In this document: one piece after another, positions 34,857-40,979 of the stretch
Position numbering within the stretch: the stretch's first letter is position 1
Layout of the letters: each line of letters opens with the position of its first letter
NCBI GenBank assembly: GCA_017445585.1
Contig: JAFSTX010000030.1
Span: forward strand, 1-40,979
Direction: 5' to 3'
Source of the DNA: Lachnospiraceae bacterium
GTDB taxonomy: Bacteria; Bacillota; Clostridia; Lachnospirales; Lachnospiraceae
Length of the DNA stretch: 40,979 nucleotides
The notes under the pieces: generated by a model
What the model saw: only the letters and a program-made list of their open reading frames with translations
What the model was told of the DNA's origin: nothing
Database searches by the model: none
Made by a program: the position numbers and the translations under genes

Positions 34857-35948
34857 CTATCCCAGCAGCAGCTCAGCCAGCTGATCGACCGAGATCCCGG
34901 TGATATAGCGTTCCGGTCCCGCCTGCGACAGGATCCTGCGCACACTGTCCCGGTCTGCGCATACTCCTTCCAGCATCCCGCAAAGCTCCGATACATTCTC
35001 GGCGCCGAAAAAATCTCCGGTCAGCGTGACACCGATGAGTCTGCCGCCGATGAGCGAATACTCCGCTCTAACACTGCCGCAGCCCGTGATATAGACCGAC
35101 CGGCGTATGGCATGCGCATTCTCCTGCCAACGGGCATTGCATGCCGGATTCTCCTGTCCGTCCGTGTCGGCACCCGGGATCTCCTGTCCGTCCGCGTCGC
35201 CGTACGGCTGAGATGTGTGGCAGCTTTTCCTGCCGTAGTTCCACTCGTCCAGATCATACCTCGTCTGTTTGATGGCTATGACTCTCTCGCGCTGGACGTG
35301 GGTCAACTCGCAGCGCTCCACCGTCATGCTCTGCGCGGCGTACTCCAGCAGCCTTGCCTTAAAATCCTCCAGTGTGGTCCCTGCAGGCATGTACTCCGAG
35401 AGATTCGCCACGCGTGCGCTCACCGAACGGATGCCCTTTGTGCGGATCTTGTCAGGATCGGGACGCAGAGCCGCGGTGAGGACTCCGAGGTCCGTATCAA
35501 AAAGAATACAGCCGTGGTGCATGACGCGGCCGTTCCTGGCATACTGCGAATTGCCGGAGACTTTTCGTCCGTCCACAGTCAGGTCGTTCCTGCCGCTGAT
35601 CTGCGCCTCCACCCCGAAAGAAGCAAGCGTTCTGACCACAGGCTCGCAAAACCGTCTGAAATCTATCCCTTCGCCCTCGCGGTCGGTGATAAAAGTAAAA
35701 TTCAGATTGCCCAGATCATGGTACACCGCACCTCCGCCCGACAGTCTGCGGACTACACGAATCCCGCGCGCCTCGACGTATTTGCGGTCAATCTCGGCCT
35801 CCGCATCCTGATTGCGCCCGATCACGATCGTCCGGTCGTTCTGCCAGAGCATAAAATACGTCTGCGACCAGTCCATTTCCTCGAAAATATACTCCTCGAG
35901 AGCCAGATTGTAACCCGGATCAAAGCTGTCTGATTCGATATATATCAT
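34857..35948 (-). CDS. lplA: Lipoate-protein ligase A
   Basis: 363 residues. It attaches lipoate to carrier domains (GcvH, E2) through lipoyl-AMP. The ligase core shows NLALEEYIFEEMD, VIGRNQDAEAEID, VVRRLSGGGAVYHDLGNLNF (the lipoate-binding RRxxGGGxVxHD motif at about 66-85), and KVSGNSQYARNGRVMHHGCI with the catalytic lysine. The small C-terminal domain (GRLIGVTLTGDFFG) is present. Unusual: between WNYGRKSCHTS and SVYITGCG there are about 37 extra low-complexity residues containing three 10-residue repeats (…DGQE/…WQE). They come from a 30-bp DNA repeat at 35118-35207. They lie at the hinge between the two domains, where family members have a short linker. The gene is a single unit with a long leader. 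Confidence 0.92.
   Translation of the reverse strand: MIYIESDSFDPGYNLALEEYIFEEMDWSQTYFMLWQNDRTIVIGRNQDAEAEIDRKYVEARGIRVVRRLSGGGAVYHDLGNLNFTFITDREGEGIDFRRFCEPVVRTLASFGVEAQISGRNDLTVDGRKVSGNSQYARNGRVMHHGCILFDTDLGVLTAALRPDPDKIRTKGIRSVSARVANLSEYMPAGTTLEDFKARLLEYAAQSMTVERCELTHVQRERVIAIKQTRYDLDEWNYGRKSCHTSQPYGDADGQEIPGADTDGQENPACNARWQENAHAIRRSVYITGCGSVRAEYSLIGGRLIGVTLTGDFFGAENVSELCGMLEGVCADRDSVRRILSQAGPERYITGISVDQLAELLLG
35118..35207. repeat. 30-bp in-frame tandem repeat inside lplA
   Basis: Three units start at 35118, 35148 and 35178, each beginning (A/G)(T/A)TCTCCTG. The period of 30 keeps the frame and encodes 10-residue units. The first unit is the most diverged. Confidence 0.8.
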
Positions 35949-35998
35949 GATGTGGTGATCCTTTCACTTTGTCTTCTGATTATATGCGCCGCGGCAGG

Positions 35999-36143
35999 GC
36001 GCTTCTTGTGCCTTGTCTTTTATATACATGCCTCGTGGCGCTTCTTGTGCCTTGCCTTTTATATACATGCCTCGTGGCGCTTCTTGTGCCTTGCCTTTTA
36101 TATACATGCCTCGTGGCGCTTCTTGTGCCTTGCCTTTTATATG
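35999..36143. repeat. 39-bp tandem repeat, 3.7 copies
   Basis: Units start at 35999, 36038, 36077 and 36116 (the last is cut short). Each contains CTTCTTGTGCC, then TTTTATATACATGCCTCGTG; the copies are almost identical. They fall between the lplA start and its promoter, so are transcribed in the leader of lplA. Period 39 keeps open frames on both strands (13-residue repeats), but neither has a ribosome site that persuades me. Confidence 0.95.
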
Positions 36144-36242
36144 CTGACACGGAGCTCTTCATTCTGCTTTGCATTTGCTGGGCGAACAGCTCGGCTTTAT
36201 TTCGATTTTGCTTCTGTAAAAGGCAGCCTGCCTACGACAGAA

Positions 36243-36270
36243 AACATATCATAATTAACCGACTTGTCAA
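36243..36270 (-). promoter_or_regulatory. Probable promoter of lplA
   Basis: On the minus strand TTGACA, 16 nt, TATGTT, about 295 nt before the lplA ATG, so the leader contains the 39-bp repeats. Confidence 0.6.
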
Positions 36271-36611
36271 GTTTTTCCTCATATTTCAGTTTCGAATCAT
36301 TTCGCCTCCGTATTAATCATTTCATACATACTTTTTGAAGCGCTGCTCGCAGCCTGATTAGAAGCAAATCCGCTTCTTCCGTCGAAAAAATCCAGTTGAG
36401 AAACCTTCCCTGAAATTGTTTATAAATATTTTATTAGACTTTTTTCCAACGAAGATATATATTTTATACATGCTTTACTTGCAGGCGTGATCTTCGCCTT
36501 GTTAAAGACAGTGCATTGCGCACGCGTAGTTAATATTTCGATGGAATTGTTTCGTCATTAACTGCGCGCTGCAATTCCCCAAAATGAAAAACTACAAACT
36601 GTAAGAAAGCC
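36271..36611. other. Intergenic AT-rich stretch
   Basis: No gene is supportable. A weak plus-strand promoter candidate (TTAGAC at 36434, 18 nt, TATATT at 36458) could drive the 53-bp array and the nuclease-like gene beyond it. Confidence 0.5.
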
Positions 36612-37029
36612 CTTTTCCTGCTGCTGAACTCAAAACGTCCTCTCCGGCAGGAAAGCCAAGTCGTCTTTTCCTGCTGCTGAGCACAAAACGTCCTCTCCGG
36701 CAGGAAAACCAAGTCATCTTTTCCTGCTGCTGAGCACAAAACGTCCTCTCCGGCAGGAAAACTAAGTCGTCTTTTCCTGCTGCTGGGCACAAAACGTCCT
36801 CCCCAGCAGGAAAACTAAGTCGTCTTTTCCTGCTGCTGGGCACAAAACGTCCTCTCCGGCAGGAAAACCAAGTCGTCTTTTCCTGCTGCTGGGCACAAAA
36901 CGTCCTCTCCGGCAGGAAAGCCAAGTCATCTTTTCCTGCTGCTGGGCACAAAACGTCCTCTCCGGCAGGAAAACTAAGTCGTCTTTTCCTGCTGTTGAGC
37001 TCAAAACGTCCTCTCCGGCAGGAAAACAA
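36612..37029. repeat. 53-bp tandem array, eight units, each with a hairpin
   Basis: The mark GTCCTC (GTCCTC or GTCCTCC) recurs at 36637, 36690, 36743, 36796, 36849, 36902, 36955 and 37008, exactly 53 apart. Each unit has TTTTCCTGC, a 25-nt loop and GCAGGAAAA, so it can fold on either strand. The linkers between hairpins vary at only a few positions (ACC/ACT/GCC, CGTC/CATC); unit 4 has the paired change TCCCCAGCAGG. A 53-bp period is not a multiple of three, so the minus-strand open frames here switch frame from unit to unit and are not convincing genes. There are no unique spacers, so it is not a CRISPR array. It ends 15 nt before the ATG's ribosome-site region of the next gene. Confidence 0.95.
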
Positions 37030-37048
37030 AAGTTAAGGAGAATCACAA

Positions 37049-37834
37049 ATGCTTATCGATGAACTCAGAAAAAGACAGGACATGCTGAAAAAGCTGATTT
37101 CCAGGATCACAAAAAAACCGCAGCCGGAAAGCGGCTCTATCAGAGTTACATCAAGCCACGGAAATGTGCAGTACATGTATCGGAACGGCGGCGAAGAGCG
37201 ATACCTCCGGATCTCGGAGACCGTGCTGGCGCGTGAGATCGTTCAGAACGAGTATGACCGCGCGGTCCTGAAAGCAGTCAGCAGGCAGCTCAAAGCCGTA
37301 GACGGTCTGATCAGCGTTCTCGGAAAAACCGACATTTTCAGCATATATGACAAAATGCCGCCGGGCAAGAAAGAACTGATCAGTCCATATATAGAGAGCA
37401 CCGACGAATATGTCAAAAAATGGCTCTCCGAGCCGTATCAGAGAAAAGGGTTCAATGACGGCGACCCGGAGTACTACAACGCCGTAGGAGAGCGCATGCG
37501 CTCGAAGTCCGAATGCATGATCTCCGACCTGCTGCGCGAGCTCGGCATCCCTTACAAATACGAATACCCGGTCAAACTGCGCGGATACGGCACGGTCTAC
37601 GTCGATTTCCTGCTGCTTAATACTACGACCCGCGATGAATTCTACTATGAGCATTTTGGTATGGTCGATGACCCCAAATATGCAAAAACCATGTTTGACA
37701 GGCTCGGCGCATTTATATCCTCCGGGATCATTCCCGGCAAGAAGCTCATTTTCTCCTTTGAGCGCTCCGATTCTCCTGTGGATCTGAGACAGGTCAAAAA
37801 GATCTTAACTGGTTTTTGCCTGACGGAGCCATGA
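37049..37834 (+). CDS. PD-(D/E)XK nuclease-like protein, unnamed clostridial family
   Basis: 261 residues. An N-terminal helical region (1-130, with basic MLKKLISRITKK at 12-23) leads to a C-terminal domain of restriction-endonuclease type. RSKSECMISDLLRELGIPYK places Glu154 in the first helix, YEYPVKLRGYGTVYVDFLLL gives Asp186 on the beta-hairpin, and FYYEHFGMVDDPKYA has Glu201-His202. I recall similar proteins, ending in EHxGMMDDPEYA, as hypothetical proteins in many Clostridia. The lysine of the motif is not in its usual place, so activity is uncertain. Ribosome site AAGGAG, 8 nt from the ATG, directly after the hairpin array. The role is unknown; DNA cleavage or binding is inferred from the fold only. 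Confidence 0.7.
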   Translation: MLIDELRKRQDMLKKLISRITKKPQPESGSIRVTSSHGNVQYMYRNGGEERYLRISETVLAREIVQNEYDRAVLKAVSRQLKAVDGLISVLGKTDIFSIYDKMPPGKKELISPYIESTDEYVKKWLSEPYQRKGFNDGDPEYYNAVGERMRSKSECMISDLLRELGIPYKYEYPVKLRGYGTVYVDFLLLNTTTRDEFYYEHFGMVDDPKYAKTMFDRLGAFISSGIIPGKKLIFSFERSDSPVDLRQVKKILTGFCLTEP

Positions 37835-38100
37835 GCCGTAAACGAGGCGCAATCGCACGTAATATCTCCGCCCGCCACCCTTCGATCAGGCTCTGAGACA
37901 ATAGCTTGTCACCGCTTCGACCAAGGCTCCGAGGCAAAGCTTCACCTCCTCCGTGCTTCATCTGCTGATTCCAAAATAGCTTCGGCTAAATACTTGAAAC
38001 AAAAGGCATTCTATAATAAAATTATTAGTTGCGTGCCGGGATGCCGCTTCGGGCGGTTCCGGATACGACATGCGTCTGAACATACAGATCGGAGGAAAAA
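37835..38100 (+). other. Intergenic region before purA
   Basis: Contains a lone -10-like TATAAT (38012-38017) without a well-placed -35, followed by a leader stem-loop with a TTCG-type loop (CCGC/GCGG inside CCGG/CCGG, about 38036-38062). I see no recognisable purine riboswitch. Confidence 0.4.
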
Positions 38101-39378
38101 ATGGCAAACTGCGCGATAGTAGGAATCAACTGGGGCGACGAGGGCAAAGGCCGCATGGTCGACCTTCTGACGGAGAATTATGACGTCGTCATCCGTTTTC
38201 AGGGCGGCGGCAACGCCGGCCATACAGTAGTGAACGAGAAGGGTAAATTTGCCCTGCATCTGCTGCCTTCGGGCATTTTCCGCGACGGCGTCGTAAACAT
38301 CCTGGGTAACGGCGTAGCTCTCGACCCGGAGAATCTCTGGACCGAGATGCAGGACGTCATGAGCAAAGGCGTCGCAATCACCCCGGACAATCTCATGATC
38401 AGCGACAGAGCTTCGCTTCTCCTGCCCTGGCACCGCGACCTGGACGGTCTCGAGGAGGCCCGCCTCGCGGACAAGAAATTCGGTTCCACAAAGCAGGGCA
38501 TCGCGCCTTTTTACTCCGATAAATATCAGAAAAAGACCGTGCTGGCCGGTGAGCTATTCTATCCTGAGCATCTGCGCGCGCATCTGGCGGATCTCATGGA
38601 ATGGAAAAACCTGACCCTGACCCGCGTCTACGGCGCCGAGCCCTATACGATGGAAACGCTCGACAAATGGATCAATGAATCCTGCGAAATGATCAAACCC
38701 TACGTCCGCGACACCGGGCACTGGCTGCGTGAGGCGCAGGCCGCCGGCAAGCGCATCCTCTTTGAGGCGCAGCTCGGCTCGCTCCGCGATCTGGACTACG
38801 GTATCCACCCCTACACCACTTCATCCAATACCACCGCAGCTTTCGCGCCGGTAGGCTCCGGCCTGCCTTCCGCCAGGATCGACGACGTGATCGGCGTGGT
38901 AAAGGCATATTCCACCTGCGTGGGCGAGGGTCCCTTTGTCTGCGAGATGTTCGGCGATGAGGCCGAGGAGCTGAGAAAAGCCGGCCAGGAATACGGCGCG
39001 AAGACAGGCAGACCGCGCAGGGTCGGCCCGATAGACATCGTAGCCACCCGCTACGGCGTCGAGGTCCAGGCCGCCACCGAGATCGCCCTGACCAAGCTCG
39101 ACGTGCTCAGCTACATGGACCGAATCCCCGTCTGCACCGGATACGAGCTGGATGGCAAACAGACCGACCGTTTCCCCTTCCCCGTCGCACTCGCGGACGC
39201 AAAGCCCGTGATCGAGTATTTTGACGGCTGGAAATGCGACATCTCCGGCGCGCGCACCTGGGAAGATCTGCCCCGTGCCGCCCGCGATTATGTGACCTAT
39301 ATAGAAAAAGCCATCGGCTGCCCGATCACCTACGTATCCGTAGGCCCCGAGAGGGAAAGCATTATTATAAGGAAATAA
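38101..39378 (+). CDS. purA: Adenylosuccinate synthase
   Basis: 425 residues. GTP-dependent joining of IMP and aspartate, first step from IMP to AMP. The N-terminal loop INWGDEGKGRMVDLL carries the GDEGKG phosphate-binding motif (usual start is xQWGDEGKGK, here Asn for Gln and Arg for Lys). GGGNAGHTVV, GIAPFYSDK, then LFEAQLGSLRDLDYGIHPYT and TGRPRRVGPID are family blocks. The ribosome site is GGAGG, 5 nt from the ATG. It starts a two-gene purine unit with purB, 28 nt apart. Confidence 0.96.
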   Translation: MANCAIVGINWGDEGKGRMVDLLTENYDVVIRFQGGGNAGHTVVNEKGKFALHLLPSGIFRDGVVNILGNGVALDPENLWTEMQDVMSKGVAITPDNLMISDRASLLLPWHRDLDGLEEARLADKKFGSTKQGIAPFYSDKYQKKTVLAGELFYPEHLRAHLADLMEWKNLTLTRVYGAEPYTMETLDKWINESCEMIKPYVRDTGHWLREAQAAGKRILFEAQLGSLRDLDYGIHPYTTSSNTTAAFAPVGSGLPSARIDDVIGVVKAYSTCVGEGPFVCEMFGDEAEELRKAGQEYGAKTGRPRRVGPIDIVATRYGVEVQAATEIALTKLDVLSYMDRIPVCTGYELDGKQTDRFPFPVALADAKPVIEYFDGWKCDISGARTWEDLPRAARDYVTYIEKAIGCPITYVSVGPERESIIIRK

Positions 39379-39406
39379 ATCCGCCTCATCCGACAAAGGA
39401 GCTCAT

Positions 39407-40822
39407 ATGACCGACAGATACGAATCACCCCTCTCCACGAGATATGCGTCAGAGTACATGCTGCACCTTTTTTCGTCCGATACCAGATATCAGACGTGGC
39501 GCAGGCTCTGGGTCGCGCTGGCTCGCGCCGAGTCCGCTCTCGGACTTCCCGTCAGCGGGGATCAGGTCAGGGAGCTCGAAGAACATGTGACCGACATCGA
39601 CTATGACTGCGTTCGCGCCCGTGAAAAAGAAGTCCGCCACGACGTCATGGCTCACGTCTACGCCTACGGCATCGCTGCGCCTTCCGCAGCCGGCATCATA
39701 CACCTCGGCGCCACGAGCTGCTATGTCACAGACAACGCCGACCTCATCATCTACCGCGACGGCCTTCGTTACCTGCGCGGCGAGCTGCTTAAGGTCCTGC
39801 GCAATCTGTCCGCTTTCGCGGAGCGCTACAAGGCCACTCCCACCCTCGGCTATACGCATTATCAACCTGCGCAGCCTGTCACCGTGGGCAAACGGGCCAC
39901 GCTCTGGATGCAGGATTTTCTCACCGATCTTCGCGAGCTGGATTTTGCAATAGAGAATATCAGATTCCTCGGCTGCCGCGGCACCACGGGCACCGAAGCG
40001 AGCTTTATGGATCTCTTTGACGGGGACGGCGGCAGGATCGACGAAATGAACCGCATGATAGCCGGTGAATTTGGCTTTTCCGAGTGCTTTGACGTCTGTG
40101 GCCAAACCTACCCGCGCAAGGTGGATTCCCGCATACTAAGCGCCCTCTCCTCCATAGCGCAGAGCTGCTATCGCATGGCCGGCGACATCCGGCTGCTGCA
40201 GCACGACCGCCAGGTGGAGGAGCCTTTTGAGAAAAACCAGATCGGGTCATCAGCCATGGCTTACAAACGCAATCCCATGCGCTGCGAGCGCATCTGTTCG
40301 CTCGCCCGTTATCTTATGGCGGACGCGGCGAATGCGCCCATGACTGCCGCCGCGCAGTGGATGGAGCGCACTCTGGACGATTCGGCAAACCGCCGTATCT
40401 CCATGCCCGAGGGCTTCCTCACCGCAGATGCGCTGCTGCGCCTCGCCCAGAACGTCACCGACGGGCTTCATGTAAACGAAAAGATCGTCGACAGGACGAT
40501 CAGAGAATATATGCCTTTTATGGCCACCGAGAATCTCATGATGGAGGCGGTAAAGCGCGGCGGCGACCGCCAGAAGCTTCACGAGATCATCCGCCGCTGT
40601 TCCATGGAAGCTACCGCCCGTATGAAGGACGGAGAAAAATGCGACCTGCTCGATCGCCTTGCCGCCGAGCCGGAATTCGCTCTGACACTGGACGAGATGA
40701 ACGCCCTGCTCGAGCCATCGCTTTACATAGGCCGCTGCCCCGACCAGGTGGACGCCTTCCTGGCAAAGGTTCGTCCGCTGCTTAGCGGCGCCGGCGAAGG
40801 ATCCGCGGAGATAGACGTGTGA
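39407..40822 (+). CDS. purB: Adenylosuccinate lyase
   Basis: 471 residues. It cleaves adenylosuccinate to AMP and fumarate, and SAICAR to AICAR. The fumarase-superfamily signature is IGSSAMAYKRNPMRCERICS at about 285-304; HLGATSCYVTDNADLI and LGYTHYQPAQPVTVGKRATL hold the catalytic His region. AAAGGAGCTC provides the ribosome site. It follows purA directly. The stop is 18 nt before the 3' end of the second group II intron on the other strand; no terminator is visible for purB between them. Confidence 0.97.
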   Translation: MTDRYESPLSTRYASEYMLHLFSSDTRYQTWRRLWVALARAESALGLPVSGDQVRELEEHVTDIDYDCVRAREKEVRHDVMAHVYAYGIAAPSAAGIIHLGATSCYVTDNADLIIYRDGLRYLRGELLKVLRNLSAFAERYKATPTLGYTHYQPAQPVTVGKRATLWMQDFLTDLRELDFAIENIRFLGCRGTTGTEASFMDLFDGDGGRIDEMNRMIAGEFGFSECFDVCGQTYPRKVDSRILSALSSIAQSCYRMAGDIRLLQHDRQVEEPFEKNQIGSSAMAYKRNPMRCERICSLARYLMADAANAPMTAAAQWMERTLDDSANRRISMPEGFLTADALLRLAQNVTDGLHVNEKIVDRTIREYMPFMATENLMMEAVKRGGDRQKLHEIIRRCSMEATARMKDGEKCDLLDRLAAEPEFALTLDEMNALLEPSLYIGRCPDQVDAFLAKVRPLLSGAGEGSAEIDV

Positions 40823-40877
40823 TCTTCCACCCGATCTGAATCGAGTAGGAGGGGGTGATTAACCCCCGTCCTCTCAC

Positions 40878-40909
40878 ACCACCGTGCGTACCGTTCGGTA
40901 CACGGCGGT
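40878..40909 (-). ncRNA. Group II intron domain V, second intron
   Basis: On the minus strand ACCGCCGTGTACC, GAAC loop, GGTACGCACGGTGGT, followed by GTGTGAGAGG. Same layout as the hairpin at 36-67. Confidence 0.85.
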
Positions 40910-40910
40910 T

Positions 40911-40979
40911 TCAATAGTTGACGTGCACTGACTGATACGCGATGGCTAAGTCATAAAAGCCCGAGCGTATCAGTCTTTC
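40911..40979 (-). CDS. Intron-encoded reverse transcriptase, C-terminal end (partial)
   Basis: The last 22 codons before the TGA at 40911-40913 read ERLIRSGFYDLAIAYQSVHV plus NY. They align with the last residues of the first intron's protein (KEVLAKAGLVSCLDYYNERH…), with the stop at the same place at the edge of domain V. The rest is beyond the window. Confidence 0.75.
   Translation of the reverse strand, partial: ERLIRSGFYDLAIAYQSVHVNY

Larger units (their letters stand above)
40840..40979 (-). mobile_element. 3' part of a second group II intron, cut by the window end
   Basis: The minus strand ends with the same CTACTCGAT as the first intron, preceded by a domain VI stem (GGGGG...CCCCC) and a domain V hairpin with CGC triad. 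Only the last 140 nt are in the window. Stem bases differ from the first intron in a compensating way (GTACC/GGTAC against ATGCC/GGCAT), so it is a relative, not a recent copy. Confidence 0.88.

Noticed and set aside
35980-36174. Adapter contamination: the minus-strand translation contains VYKRQ, a peptide known from untrimmed transposase adapters
   Set aside because: The underlying bases (GTATATAAAAGGCAAG) differ from the adapter sequence, and the 39-bp period is constant, so it is a genuine repeat.
36612-37029. CRISPR array
   Set aside because: Units are continuous 53-bp copies without unique spacers, and there are no cas genes in the window.
36530-37046. Minus-strand repeat proteins over the 53-bp array
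   Set aside because: The period is not a multiple of three, the frame meaning changes from unit to unit, and there is no ribosome site; they are repeat artefacts.
37835-38100. Purine riboswitch before purA
   Set aside because: Only a simple TTCG-type hairpin is visible; none of the conserved purine-aptamer loops could be found.

Overview
The window reads as chromosomal DNA of a mid-GC (mid-50s percent by eye) anaerobic Firmicute, most likely class Clostridia. Pointers are the CWB2 cell-wall-binding repeat protein, the minimal two-gene SUF pair, the zinc-cysteine PheS, ROK and butanol-type dehydrogenase genes, strong AAGGAGG-type ribosome binding sites, and an intron-encoded reverse transcriptase without endonuclease domain. 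I cannot place it to genus. Layout: 1-1853 is a complete group II intron (minus) with its reverse transcriptase, inserted just after the terminator of a lipoprotein-EamA-sufC-sufB transcription unit (1900-4925). A lone glycogen branching enzyme (plus), an ECF transporter S component and an aconitase-family hydratase follow. 10.8-16.4 kb holds a minus-strand series: iron alcohol dehydrogenase, EamA permease, HAD phosphatase, ROK sugar kinase and a secreted CWB2 protein. A plus-strand tRNA-Lys and a 182-bp repeat block separate this from argR. Then come argH-argG, a polar amino-acid ABC transporter, pheT-pheS and glyA, all minus: an amino-acid and translation housekeeping block. 28.3-34.6 kb is the accessory part. 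A low-GC scrap (a frameshifted gene tail plus an orphan membrane-anchored ORF) sits beside a three-gene operon encoding a TerB_N/TerB_C protein, a BrxD-like P-loop ATPase and an Lhr-type helicase. This operon has a near-consensus promoter overlapped by a palindrome and lies next to tRNA-Thr. It resembles a BrxD/BrxHI pair freed from a BREX locus and joined to a Ter-type protein, and is the best candidate here for an under-described DNA-processing or anti-phage system. After lplA (lipoate ligase with an in-frame repeat insertion), about 1 kb of non-coding DNA contains a 39-bp repeat and an eight-unit, 53-bp hairpin array that runs into the ribosome binding site of a PD-(D/E)XK-like protein. purA and purB follow. 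The window ends in the 3' part of a second, related group II intron in the same orientation as the first. A striking large-scale trait is the number of short tandem duplications, each with its own period: 45, 86, 54, 182, 50, 30, 39 and 53 bp. Most are intergenic, one is inside lplA, and one copies a stop codon region. The genes and operons were read by eye; all family calls rest on motifs, with no database search.
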